Shown: positions 56,201 to 63,126, counted from the first letter of the stretch. The stretch: DNA of 64,000 bases from an uncultured Eubacterium sp. (GCA_958446835.1 CAUCXT010000011.1:11501-75500); one strand, 5' to 3'. Program-made: numbers and translations. The notes: generated from the sequence alone by a model not told the origin.

Positions 56201-58327
56201 TGTCCGCTCTTTCAAATCTTCATGCTGAAGAAAATAGGAATAAATGCGAAGTCTCCCATCCGAATAGGAACCTCCACGGCTTAAAAATCCATCTATCTCA
56301 TCCTGCGTAATAAAGATTGGATGCTCCTTCCATACAAATCCTTCTCTCGCTTGATAGGGAATAGTTTCCTTTGCAAACTTTTGAAACTGTGCAAGCACTT
56401 TATCCGGTCTGTACCAATGAAAGCGCATCAATTCCTTATCTATGGAATAAGCCTCTGCCAGTCCTTCCAGACGCTCGATCATTTCCTGAAGAGAATCCGG
56501 CTTAGAGATCAGCTCTGCAATTCTCTCCGTTTTTTGGGGATAGATATGTCCAAAATCTTCCCCGAAAACCAATTCCGCCACACCTTCCGCCATATCTCCG
56601 TGAAGATACCCTAGCGCCTGTGCGTGTTCCTGCACCGCATTGTCCCTTGCCGCATCCAGTACCACCTGCGGAGCATACTCCCCTTGCTTTAGCAACTGAT
56701 GAATACGTCCACTTACATCCTCCCATGAAAGGAAGGCTTTAGAAAGAACCTGATCCGTTACCGTATGACCGACAGCAATCTGCATTCCCAGTTCATCAAA
56801 GAAAACGGAATACTCCGTACCATCTATCACGAACCCTTTCGCCCCGGTTCCATACTCTTTCTTCAAAAATTCTGCATATTCTTCCGGTGTCTGTTCGCTC
56901 ATGTAATTGTAAATGATACGGAGCTGGCTTTTATTCTGGTTACTTCCAGTTCGCAGCACTTCATCCACCACCTCTGCCGGAATCGCAATCTCTCCGGCAT
57001 AAAGTGCGGCAGTCCGTTCCTCTATATTCCGTATCTGCTCCTTTACAGTCGGTAAATCGGGCAAAGATAAAGCAGAGGCAATTTCTTCCTCTGCTTCGCT
57101 CAAATCCTGTTCTGTTGTATCTTCACTTAATTGAATACCAATTCCTTCAAGATGTTCTCCTCTGCCATTGTCGTCAGCATATTCTGGTGGGCGATCCATC
57201 CCATCTGATCGCTCCTCTTGTCCGGTGACGGGAATTTCTTCTCCAATCTGTTCAGCAGAACTTCCATCCTCTCTCTGGCTGTCTGCTCCACTTCCAGAAG
57301 ATGGTTGTTCAGTTTCCCTGTCAGCAACAGGCTCTGATACAGATTCTTCTTGTTTTCCATCAGATAGGTTTTCCTCAGCATCCCGTATTTCCCTATGGTC
57401 ACGGGTTCTTCCTCCAATGTCAGGTTCGGAAACAGATAGTCTCCCTTGCGATGATATGTCAATTCCATTCTCGGTTCCTCCTTCATTTTCTTTATTCTGG
57501 TTACTTTCACGAATTAACGTGTTAAATTTATTATAAGGCATCCTGTTTGTATTTGCAACTGTATTTTCCAATTCTTCCTGCAAAATTTTTCGGACAGTCC
57601 GACCAATATCCCGAAGCACTGGTTCTACAAGTTCGCTTGTGGCATTCCCCAAAAAAGACAGCACAGACAGTCGATTAAAGTCCGTGATATTCATAAAGTC
57701 CGTTTCTTCCAGATATTCCATCGGATTAAGTCCGCACCTACGTGATAATGTATAAAACGCACTATCACGCAAAAGATTCCTAAAATTCACACGCAGCGCA
57801 TCCGGGTTTAAATCATGCAGGAAAGAATCCTCTGTAACATACTCCAGACCATCCATTGCTTCCTCCAGATTGTCCTCTGCCATTTCCGCTGCGATTGCAA
57901 GAAGCGCACTCTGAAGATTAGCGGCATCATCCCCCAAAAGTCCGTAAGCATCCTCCAAATGAGCGAGCATTTCCTTATAATGCCCTTCCTCTAATCTCCA
58001 CAAATACGGAGTTTTTCCCCCACGTACCATGTGGGTATCCTGAATATCAAAGACATAACGCAGCTTACTGAAACTGCCACGATCATCAATCAATGCAATT
58101 CCCTTTGCCCCACGATTTACCCAGCGGTGCATTTTTTCATTCCACTGTTCCAGTTCTGCACAGGCTGTGGCACTGGGGCGTTGTGCATGAATCAGCAGAG
58201 TATCCGAAAATGGATAACGATATAATCTGGCGGCAGTATCCAGATATCCCATCCAATCACGGGGTGATCGGCTGATATCTTCTGCCGTAACTTCTGCCAG
58301 ACTACGGATATCTTGTAATTTCGCCAT
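50219..58327 (-). CDS. 2702-aa N6-methylase-like / SNF2-type helicase element protein
   Basis: The N-terminus has an ArdC-like segment (YRYPFSDTLLIHAQRP near 35-50). A low-complexity linker spans about 285-400. Polyvalent modules follow, then a methylase domain with EPSCGVGNF near 1186 and NVPFG near 1250 (in place of NPPY). A superfamily 2 helicase has GAGKT near 1857, DESH near 2017 and QQEGRILRQG near 2346. The basic tail has KPSVLDKLREKQA. It is common in Tn1549-like elements, probably in anti-restriction or DNA processing. It is read through without interruption. The tnpV gene lies inside it in another frame. Confidence 0.88.
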   Translation of the reverse strand: MAKLQDIRSLAEVTAEDISRSPRDWMGYLDTAARLYRYPFSDTLLIHAQRPSATACAELEQWNEKMHRWVNRGAKGIALIDDRGSFSKLRYVFDIQDTHMVRGGKTPYLWRLEEGHYKEMLAHLEDAYGLLGDDAANLQSALLAIAAEMAEDNLEEAMDGLEYVTEDSFLHDLNPDALRVNFRNLLRDSAFYTLSRRCGLNPMEYLEETDFMNITDFNRLSVLSFLGNATSELVEPVLRDIGRTVRKILQEELENTVANTNRMPYNKFNTLIRESNQNKENEGGTENGIDISSQGRLSVSEPDIGGRTRDHREIRDAEENLSDGKQEESVSEPVADRETEQPSSGSGADSQREDGSSAEQIGEEIPVTGQEERSDGMDRPPEYADDNGRGEHLEGIGIQLSEDTTEQDLSEAEEEIASALSLPDLPTVKEQIRNIEERTAALYAGEIAIPAEVVDEVLRTGSNQNKSQLRIIYNYMSEQTPEEYAEFLKKEYGTGAKGFVIDGTEYSVFFDELGMQIAVGHTVTDQVLSKAFLSWEDVSGRIHQLLKQGEYAPQVVLDAARDNAVQEHAQALGYLHGDMAEGVAELVFGEDFGHIYPQKTERIAELISKPDSLQEMIERLEGLAEAYSIDKELMRFHWYRPDKVLAQFQKFAKETIPYQAREGFVWKEHPIFITQDEIDGFLSRGGSYSDGRLRIYSYFLQHEDLKERTRFIQDEYGMGGCSHALYGADQSHADYAGKGLKLERGSYQKADATVVLKWSQVAKRTAFLIEQNRFLKPQDYSRMPSYEREQIGAKVRSFYLAIPKDIPRPWEEHKDFLHDYRIEAAELLEQGMGGELVQEMSEALAELPLEHKDYEKCVELLSQVQQYIEGTYTIFPQKEKEPEVISNQQMSLFDFMDMSALAEAENTVLPEVTEQTVSEETAEVIQKEAEPELPFEEVSAEQIPFKEAKELWEEGYEYEDYVLSNRVGNRIQEEMEEAGVTQEDFSPEQMDVIYEAAEKDHVLEPMLNPDFPPEQMQLIDDVIEQMTETEQKWKQPIVDEVTDKILSTGEIQTIRTAKGLESVPHEPVNFRITDEDLGAGGLKAKFRANVEAIQLLHELESDERMATPEEQEILSRYVGWGGLPYAFDEKNKEWEKEFTELYETLSPEEYEAARASTLNAFYTSPTVIQAMYRALEDMGLKNGNVLEPSCGVGNFMGLVPESMREMKMYGVELDSVSGRIARQLYQKNQIAIQGFETTDFPDSFFDCVIGNVPFGAYKVPDRKYDRFHFFIHDYFIAKSLDLVRPGGVVAVVTSSGTMDKQNTSVREYLANRADLLGAIRLPSNAFQRNANTEVVADILFLQKRDRAALTMPDWVQLGTTEEGYTINSYFVAHPEMVLGEFTEESTQYGKQQVTVKAIEGADLTEQLREAVSHIHGAIEERVWEDSELEEEVKSIPADPSVKNFSFANIDGEVYYRENSKMNRVELPKMTAERVLGMIEVRNLTRELIDCQLNDGSDEAVAKLQQELSKVYDAFTAKYGLLSSTANRRAFSQDSSYCLLSSLELTDEEGNLLRKADIFTKRTIRKAQPVTSVDTATEALAVCIGEKARVDVPFMAELAGKSEEEIIEDLQGVIFKNPLTDVWESSDEYLSGNVREKLNTARTFAENHPEYAVNVQYLEKVQPKDLEASEIEVRLGATWIAPTYITQFMGEIFHTPKHLLGSTVDVKYTEVTGKWLVTGKSSDYGNPVITSSYGTGSANAYRLLEDALNLKDTKLYDTIYEDGKEKRVLNRKETMLAQQKQELIREAFKEWIFKDIDRREALCKTYNEIFNSIRPREYDGSHIQFVGMTPEITLLPHQKNAVAHVLYGNNTLLAHCVGAGKTFQMIAAGMESKRLGLAQKCLYVVPNHLTEQWGSDFLRLYPGANVLVATKNDFTPANRKSFCSRIATGEYDAIIIGHSQFERIPLSKERQIDTINRQIADITNAIEEAASEQGSRYSIKQMEKTKKTLETKLAKLNDQTRKDDVVTFEQLGVDRLFVDESHFYKNMFLYTKMRNIAGIAQTDAQKSSDMFMKCQYLDEITGGKGVTFATGTPISNSMTELYTIMRYLQYDTLQKMGLGHFDSWAAAFGETVTAIELSPEGTGYRAKTRFARFFNLPELISLFKESADIQTSDMLNLPVPEAEYINEVIKPSEIQKSMVESFAERAEMVRSGGVDATIDNMLKITNDGRKCALDQRLINDMLPDEGDSKVNRCVENAFEIWKETAPQKSTQLIFCDLSTPKNDGTFNVYDDVREKLVGRGIPREEIAFIHEATTEAKKAELFAKVRSGQVRILLGSTPKLGAGTNIQDRLIALHHLDCPWKPSDLEQQEGRILRQGNQNQKVKIFRYVTENTFDSYMWQILENKQKFISQIMTSKSPVRACEDVDDAALTYAEIKALATGNPYIKEKMDLDIQVSKLKLMKANHTSQIYRLETDIARNYPMQITSMKERIAGLNADWEVAKSLLQKEKDDFSITVSGKVYTDRKEAGTALIAACSGLKTVQVSGTVGEFHGFSLSAAYDSFNQCYNLTIKGKCSYTVEVGKDALGNIMRIQNALTGIEKKLPEAKLKLETLQEQLLSAQEEVKKPFAQETELAEKMKRLDELNILLDMDSKSNHEVIEVEGETEDLPKQPGNLTNPTFQKPEAEKSADSYKKPSVLDKLREKQAKGSIEQYSQKPTKKYEQAL
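57127..57468 (-). CDS. tnpV: TnpV-family gene nested in the 2702-aa gene, other frame
   Basis: The 113-aa product starts MELTYHRKGDYLFPNLTL and continues IGKYGMLRKTYL, YQSLLLTGKLNNHLLEVEQTARERMEVL shortened to SLLLTGKLNNHLLEVEQTA, QMGWIAHQNM and ENILKELVFN. This is the pattern of TnpV, a small protein of Tn4451-type elements. It is on the same strand as the methylase-helicase gene but shifted one base. It overlaps residues about 287-400 of that protein, which are a low-complexity S/E/D/G linker. A perfect AAGGAGG (57477-57483) lies 8 nt before the ATG, so internal translation is likely. Confidence 0.8.
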   Translation of the reverse strand: MELTYHRKGDYLFPNLTLEEEPVTIGKYGMLRKTYLMENKKNLYQSLLLTGKLNNHLLEVEQTARERMEVLLNRLEKKFPSPDKRSDQMGWIAHQNMLTTMAEENILKELVFN

Positions 58328-58348
58328 AACTCCATCTCCTCCTTCTTC

Positions 58349-59040
58349 TTATTTTTTATTTCTCTTGCCCTTAGATACAGCTCGCTTCGGAAATTCTAAC
58401 GAAAACTTTGCCTTCCCATCTTCCACCGACAGCACCAGCTCTGCATCAAAATACGTTTCTTTCTTTACAGAGTACAGATTTTTCACAAAGGTTTTCCCTT
58501 TCTCTAATAACTCCTTTGCCATCTTTTGATCCAAAGTTTTTTTCATTCCGGCGAGATAATGGTTTTCTTTCCAAAGGGCAAACAAACACTCCCTGTTACT
58601 GCAATAAAAGTTCATTTTTCCTTCATAAACAGGACTCCCACAGACCGGACACGTCCCGATCTGTTCCAAGGAACGGAATCTCTGTTTTTCTTCCTCAGAC
58701 AATGCCTCACATCCGTTTAACGTCATGGTAAGAAGCCCGGTAATCCCATCCATGAATTTTTCTGCACTTACTTCTCCTTTTTCCATAGCAAGCAACTGAT
58801 TTTCCCATTCCGCAGTCATGCTTGCCGACTTCAGATATTCCGGCAATACAGCGATCAGTTCTTTCCCTGCCTCTGTTGGAAGAATCTGCTTTCCTTTTCG
58901 CTGCGCATACTGGGAAGTGACCAGTTTTTCAATGATACTGGCTCTCGTTGCCGGGGTTCCAAGTCCTTTCTTCTCCGTTCCTTCCTCAAACTCCTTATTT
59001 CCGGCAGTCTCCATAGCCGACAACAACGTATCTTCTGTGA
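58349..59040 (-). pseudogene. topB: DNA topoisomerase III, C-terminal part, cut by insertion
   Basis: It holds the last about 230 codons of a type IA topoisomerase: TEDTLLSAMETAG, GLGTPATRASIIEKLV, EFMDGIT-like FMDGITGLL, and a zinc ribbon CPVCGSPV...FYCSNREC. The catalytic tyrosine domain and N-terminus are missing. The reading frame is lost exactly at 59040/59041, where the nested element begins, and a stop follows soon. The rest of topB is expected right of the window. It ends 21 bp before the giant gene. Confidence 0.85.
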
Positions 59041-59064
59041 GGATTTGTCAAGGTAGGATGTGGA

Positions 59065-59223
59065 TTATTTCTTTTTGCTGGTACATTCATTCATAATCAG
59101 CGTATTCACGCTGTCCGTAAAAGTCCGCTTGGTATTCTGCGGAAAATGCACTCTTACCCGATAAGTGGTATTACCTATCTTTTTCTTGAAATGCTCTGTA
59201 TTCACTTTCTTGCTTTCTTCCAT
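59065..59223 (-). CDS. tnpW: TnpW-family small transposon protein
   Basis: The 52-aa protein MEESKKVNTEHFKKKIGNTTYRV (shortened: MEESKKVNTEHFKKKIGNT) has the family core YRVRVHFPQNTKRTFTDSV and ends MNECTSKKK. GGAGAAGAAC precedes the ATG at 59223. TnpW proteins accompany TnpX-type elements; the role is unknown. It is the first gene inside the left end of the nested element, 64 bp after the relaxase stop. Confidence 0.75.
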   Translation of the reverse strand: MEESKKVNTEHFKKKIGNTTYRVRVHFPQNTKRTFTDSVNTLIMNECTSKKK

Positions 59224-59287
59224 GTTCTTCTCCCTTCACGCAAAAAGGACAGCTACAAACCATTGCTTGTAAACTGCCCTCTCGCTG

Positions 59288-60835
59288 TTATAATGACTGT
59301 TCATTTTTCTTCCTGCTGTGTATCTGACTGCGTTGATTTTGCTCGGCTTCTCGGGTCATGGCAAGCATTTTATGGTTATGCTCAATAACCTCTGTTGACG
59401 CAAGCTCCGTAACCACTCTTGCATAGTCGGGATTGCTCTCCTGCAATTGTTCTTCCAGTTTTGCCTTTTCCGCTGTCCATTTCTTCGGTGTAATCTTCTC
59501 ATCAGAGGAAAGCATTTTCTTTAATTTTGCACGATAACTGTCGTATTCTCTAAGCTCCGTTTCATGCTCCTTATCATATTTACGCTTGGCAAATCCTTTC
59601 AGCGAATTACTCGTCTTATGATACACGATATAAGGCTCATAATCACTGTATGCCACAAGCAACTGCTCCAGTCTTGCTATCTGCTCCGCAAGCTGTTGTC
59701 TCTCCGCTGACAGCTTCTCATAGGCTGGCTCTCGCTGTGTCTTAAACTCCTGCAACTGCTCAAAGCTCTCAATCTGATTTGCCACAACAAAACGCTCCAT
59801 TCTCTCCTGCTCCTGCAATGACTGTCTTTGAGAAATCTTCCTCAAATATTTGCTCTTGATTACTGGCAATTCCAGTCTGCCCTTTTTGCCGACAACTGCT
59901 CTAATCATATCAAGGACTTCATTTGCAGTATTGCGTACTGCTTCAACTGGCTTGGAATTAACAAGCTTCTGCAACTGTTCCTCTGCTTTTGCCACAAGCA
60001 TTTTTGCAGTAAGAATAGCCTTATTCTGCTCCATTATCCTGCGGTTGACATTCCCTCTCTCTGTCTGTATTCCTGCCCTTTCCAGCGCACTGGCTTTCTC
60101 TCCCAAATGTATCTGTGGTATGGTATCAAGCCCCTGCTCTGCAAATGACCTATGCTCCCAAAAATTCTCCCTTAATCCGTTTTTATCATTGACCGCATTT
60201 ATGGTGTCAGCTAAATCCTTGCGCCACTTCCTGGCATTCTCCCTGCTGTTCCATCCAGTCACATCCTGCGTGGTGCATTTATATTGCCCATTCTTTTTTC
60301 TTATCTTGTTTCCGTCTGCGTCCAGTGCATAAATCTTCTTCTGCTTATCTCCCCATGAACCATCTTCCAAAATAGGACGCATGGTAAGCATAATATGGCA
60401 GTGAAGATTACGCTGGTGCGTATTCGGATTTTCAGAGTCATGGATGGCAAACTGCGCACACATTCCGTCATCCACAAAGTTCCTTTTCACATAATCCCTC
60501 ATTACCTCTATGGCAAGCTCATAACTCCACTCATTCGGCAGATTGATTTTATATGACCTCGCCAGCTGTGCTTTGGCAGATTTACTCTCCCTCATTTCAA
60601 CGGAGTTCCATAGCACCGATGGGTCTGAATATTCTGCTGGTGCATTGACCGGAAGCATGACCTCATTATGCACCAAATCCTCGGTATACTTCGGGTAATA
60701 GGTTGTTCCGTCATATTCAGAGTACATGGTAGTACGGCTGATATATGCAGATTTGTCAACTGCGGATGAACCACCTCTGCACTTTGCACCTCTTCCGATA
60801 ATGGCAACTCGGGTACTTAGGTTTTTAACTGCCAT
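59288..60835 (-). CDS. MobA/MobL-family relaxase
   Basis: From the ATG at 60835 it has 515 residues. The N-terminal relaxase domain shows DKSAYISRTTMYSEYDG and the histidine motif QRNLHCHIMLTMRP. The C-terminal 250 residues are coiled coil rich in K, E and Q. MobL proteins (MobQ class) nick oriT and allow mobilization in trans by conjugative elements, here probably by the host element itself. AGGTG lies 5 nt before the start. Confidence 0.9.
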   Translation of the reverse strand: MAVKNLSTRVAIIGRGAKCRGGSSAVDKSAYISRTTMYSEYDGTTYYPKYTEDLVHNEVMLPVNAPAEYSDPSVLWNSVEMRESKSAKAQLARSYKINLPNEWSYELAIEVMRDYVKRNFVDDGMCAQFAIHDSENPNTHQRNLHCHIMLTMRPILEDGSWGDKQKKIYALDADGNKIRKKNGQYKCTTQDVTGWNSRENARKWRKDLADTINAVNDKNGLRENFWEHRSFAEQGLDTIPQIHLGEKASALERAGIQTERGNVNRRIMEQNKAILTAKMLVAKAEEQLQKLVNSKPVEAVRNTANEVLDMIRAVVGKKGRLELPVIKSKYLRKISQRQSLQEQERMERFVVANQIESFEQLQEFKTQREPAYEKLSAERQQLAEQIARLEQLLVAYSDYEPYIVYHKTSNSLKGFAKRKYDKEHETELREYDSYRAKLKKMLSSDEKITPKKWTAEKAKLEEQLQESNPDYARVVTELASTEVIEHNHKMLAMTREAEQNQRSQIHSRKKNEQSL

Positions 60836-60841
60836 AGCCAC

Positions 60842-61113
60842 ACCTCACTCTCCTGCATAGGCTGTGGCAGACCGATACTGTGGATTGTGCGGTATCGGCT
60901 GACTTTGTGGGCAGTGCAGCTCCGCTCTTTGGAGCTTCACTGAACGCAAAGTATGCAAATGGGTAGGTGCGCCCTCTGCACCGAAGGGAAAACGCAGTGT
61001 TCCCTTTTGACTGCCCTCGGCAGGCAACAGCTGTCTGCAAGACCCCTCGGAGAGCGCACATACCATTGCAGATGGTATATCTGTGCGCAACGAGAAAATC
61101 TCGTTGACTGGTC
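60842..61113. other. Hairpin-rich region, candidate oriT of nested element
   Basis: Directly upstream of the relaxase gene are CCGATAC-N13-GTATCGG (60872-60898), CAGTG-C-AGCTCC-N7-GGAGCT-T-CACTG (60912-60942) and GGTGC-N7-GCACC (60966-60982). AAGGGAA-N9-TTCCCTT (60984-61006), GCGCACA..TACCAT-N5-ATGGTA..TGTGCGC (61054-61088) and AACGAGA-AAA-TCTCGTT (61089-61105) follow. The GC content is higher than the surroundings and no convincing gene is present. The density of repeats and position fit a transfer origin, possibly with a structured RNA. Confidence 0.55.
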
Positions 61114-61467
61114 TTAGGCATTTTCGCTCTTGCCAGTACCTTCATCCCCTGCCACCTCACTTTCAGCTTTTACAACTGCATTCTCACGCTTTTCAGCACT
61201 TTCCTTTTTCACGATTTCAATAATGCGCTGGCACTGCTCCGACTTCATCCCCGAAGCAATAATTCTGTTCAGCTCCTGCTCGTCAAACTGGTAGCACTCT
61301 GGAAAGTATTTATGAACAATACCACCCATCATGTACTTGTGCTGATTTTCCTCTTTGCGCTTCTGCTGACTTGCCTTTCTCTTAGCTTCTGCAAGCCTTG
61401 CCTTTGCCTGCTCCACAATCTTCTCTGCCTTTAATACCTCTGCTGTTTTTTCATTGTTCTGTAACAT
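61114..61467 (-). CDS. DUF3847-family protein
   Basis: From the ATG at 61467 (GGAG 9 nt upstream) the protein has 117 residues. An N-terminal coiled coil (KAEKIVEQAKARLAEAKRK) is followed by HKYMMGGIVHKYFPECYQFDEQELNRII, shortened: MGGIVHKYFPECYQFDEQEL, which marks DUF3847. The tail is acidic and low in complexity. Such proteins are commonly found beside MobL relaxases and may help oriT recognition, a position-based guess. Confidence 0.8.
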   Translation of the reverse strand: MLQNNEKTAEVLKAEKIVEQAKARLAEAKRKASQQKRKEENQHKYMMGGIVHKYFPECYQFDEQELNRIIASGMKSEQCQRIIEIVKKESAEKRENAVVKAESEVAGDEGTGKSENA

Positions 61468-61605
61468 AATTTCAATCTCCTTTTTCTTGATTTTTTGTAA
61501 CAAAAAAGGTGGTCATGGTTTTATAATTTCCATGCCACCTTTAGGTGTTCGATATTAAATTAGTTCTTTGCCATAATAAATCTCATCTATTCGACAAATT
61601 GGAAT

Positions 61606-61830
61606 TTACTCAACTTCTACCGAGTAGTCAATAACTACCTTTTTGCACTCAGCACAATGGTAAGCAGTGCAAGTAGGTCTTGTCCAATTATGAGAACTCA
61701 ATACGATTTCTTCATTACCTGCTGTATCTGGGATAAACCAGTTCTTATGTGCTTTGGTTGTAAAGAAAATCTGACGAGCACTCTGAACTATACCACTTGT
61801 CATTTCGTTACCACAACAAGGACATTTCAT
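61606..61830 (-). CDS. Small zinc-ribbon protein (DUF6487-like), copy 1
   Basis: The 74-aa protein starts MKCPCCGNEMTSGIVQSARQIFFTT, shortened: MKCPCCGNEMTSGIVQSA, and ends YHCAECKKVVIDYSVEVE. Two CxxC pairs form a zinc ribbon split between both ends. It is related to the next gene (same head MKCPxCGxEM and tail ECKKV/IIDYS). The real start is the ATG at 61830, after AAGGAGTGTGATTGT; the longer frame through that leader is an artefact. Confidence 0.75.
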   Translation of the reverse strand: MKCPCCGNEMTSGIVQSARQIFFTTKAHKNWFIPDTAGNEEIVLSSHNWTRPTCTAYHCAECKKVVIDYSVEVE

Positions 61831-61858
61831 ACAATCACACTCCTTCGTCAAATTGGAA

Positions 61859-62077
61859 TTAGTCTGCGGAATAATCAATAATCACTTTTTTACACTCACT
61901 GCACTTATAGGCATAAACAGTTCGTGAATGGTCAGCAGCACCATTTGCAAGAGATACACTACCTTTGCCTAAAAATGATAATGCTGCAACAAGTTGCTCT
62001 TTGGGTGTCCAAGTGACACCATCTCGACATTGAATATATCCTAACTCCATTTCTTTTCCACAATAAGGACATTTCAT
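61859..62077 (-). CDS. Small zinc-ribbon protein (DUF6487-like), copy 2
   Basis: The 72-aa protein starts MKCPYCGKEMELGYIQCRDG and ends YKCSECKKVIIDYSAD, with CxxC pairs at both ends and a GVTWTPKE segment usual for DUF6487. It is paralogous to copy 1, with diverged middle sequence. Start at 62077 behind the same repeated leader (AAAGGAGTGTGATTGT). The function is unknown. Confidence 0.75.
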   Translation of the reverse strand: MKCPYCGKEMELGYIQCRDGVTWTPKEQLVAALSFLGKGSVSLANGAADHSRTVYAYKCSECKKVIIDYSAD

Positions 62078-62110
62078 ACAATCACACTCCTTTGTCAAAT
62101 TAGAATTGGC

Positions 62111-62341
62111 TTACTTCTTTTTCTGCTTGTGTTTAATGATTGCTTTTATCACAAAGCAAATCAGCAACACAACAATGGTAAATGCTCCATACACCAAAAT
62201 GCTTGTGTACCAAGGTGCAGATTGCATAGCATACAGTTCGGGACGAGTTTTGAAGTTCCAAACAACATAAATTCCATGCCCAATAAATACACCTATAAAA
62301 GCACCTATAATGGTGTTTAAGATAGTATTCAATCTTTTCAT
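62111..62341 (-). CDS. Small two-helix membrane protein
   Basis: The 76-aa protein starts MKRLNTILNTIIGAFIGVFIG, shortened: MKRLNTILNTIIGAFIGVF, with one hydrophobic helix there and a second at about 47-66 (TSILVYGAFTIVVLLICFVI). It ends in KHKQKKK. No family recognised. The leader with AAAGGAG and the 3' flank are almost identical to those of its neighbours. Confidence 0.65.
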   Translation of the reverse strand: MKRLNTILNTIIGAFIGVFIGHGIYVVWNFKTRPELYAMQSAPWYTSILVYGAFTIVVLLICFVIKAIIKHKQKKK

Positions 62342-62417
62342 ACAATCACACTCCTTTGTCAAATTCTTTCATACAATCACTTCTTTGTTAAATTGGAATT
62401 GTCAAATTGGAATTGGC

Positions 62418-62693
62418 TTACTTGTTCTTTCGTTTGATTATGTATGCCACGAAATAGGCAATCACGGTCAGAACAATAACGATTGCAAGATGCATAGGAA
62501 TAGATATTGCAAAAAACATTGCTCGACCTTCGCTATTGGTTAAAATCGAAGGCATTGCTATCACACTAATAACAACAGATACTAATGTCGAAATCAATGG
62601 TGCTATCCATAAAAACTTTCTCTTAATAAAGAAAACGAGTAACACAGAAAGCACAGGGATTATTCCAAATACCGATACATTCCACCAATCCAT
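62418..62693 (-). CDS. Small three-helix membrane protein
   Basis: The 91-aa protein starts MDWWNVSVFGIIPVLSVLLVFF, shortened: MDWWNVSVFGIIPVLSV, and has three hydrophobic helices at about 8-22, 30-50 and 64-85, ending IIKRKNK. No family recognised. It is the first gene of the small-gene array, with the leader AAAGGAGTGTGATTGT before the ATG at 62693. Confidence 0.65.
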   Translation of the reverse strand: MDWWNVSVFGIIPVLSVLLVFFIKRKFLWIAPLISTLVSVVISVIAMPSILTNSEGRAMFFAISIPMHLAIVIVLTVIAYFVAYIIKRKNK

Positions 62694-62847
62694 ACAATCA
62701 CACTCCTTTGTCAAATTCAAGTTTGTCTAATTGTTTCCATCTGTTATTCTAGACGCCAAATGTGTCAAATATGTTTCAAACAAATCCAAATTGACACGCT
62801 CTTTCAACAAGGAAATTATATCATTGAACACACATTTTTTCAACTAT

Positions 62848-63126
62848 TTACCTCTGCATATTATACTGCTTCATCTGTGTTCTTTTTAGTTCTCTGTATT
62901 TATCATCGAGCTTTCTAGGCTTACGATAATTCACGCATGATTTCGGCATGGAATAGGTCTTATCAATATCTGTTTCGCCTACCAGCTTATAAACCTCTGG
63001 GAACGCAATAACTAATGCGTCAAGTTTCCTCATAACTGCCTTATCTCGGGTATAAACAACTGCTCTCTGCTCCCCTGCATTGAAATTGATAACTGTCTCC
63101 TGCTCATACTTTGATAAACTGCCCAT
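62848..63126 (-). CDS. Conserved small element protein, unknown function
   Basis: The 92-aa protein starts MGSLSKYEQETVINFNAGEQ, shortened: SKYEQETVINFNAGEQ, and continues AVVYTRDKAVMRKLDALV and KSCVNYRKPRKLDDKYRELKR. It is a compact soluble protein with a basic C-terminus. Similar small proteins occur beside recombinase genes in clostridial elements, but I do not know a function. It lies between the small-gene array and the recombinase. Confidence 0.65.
   Translation of the reverse strand: MGSLSKYEQETVINFNAGEQRAVVYTRDKAVMRKLDALVIAFPEVYKLVGETDIDKTYSMPKSCVNYRKPRKLDDKYRELKRTQMKQYNMQR

Larger units (their letters stand above)
61594..62716. repeat. Repeated intercistronic leader (about 30 bp), five sites
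   Basis: Read on the minus strand, AATTCCAATTTGACAA is followed by AGGAGTGTGATTGTATG in front of each of four small genes. The copies are near 61828-61861, 62075-62110, 62339-62367 and 62691-62716. Degenerate extra copies lie at 62370-62400 and 62401-62420, and a partial one after the last gene (61594-61610). Each unit spans the stop-codon flank of one gene to the ribosome site of the next. Confidence 0.8.

Noticed and set aside
56502..56726. Glycine/cysteine-rich 74-codon frame inside the giant gene
   Set aside because: Shifted reading of a conserved region without start signal.
62078..62098. Upstream starts giving MTKECDCMK before the small genes
   Set aside because: These codons are the repeated leader with its ribosome site; the ATG after AAGGAGTGTGATTGT is the real start.
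61594..62716. CRISPR array
   Set aside because: The repeats separate protein genes of 220-280 bp rather than uniform 30-40-bp spacers, and no cas gene is near.
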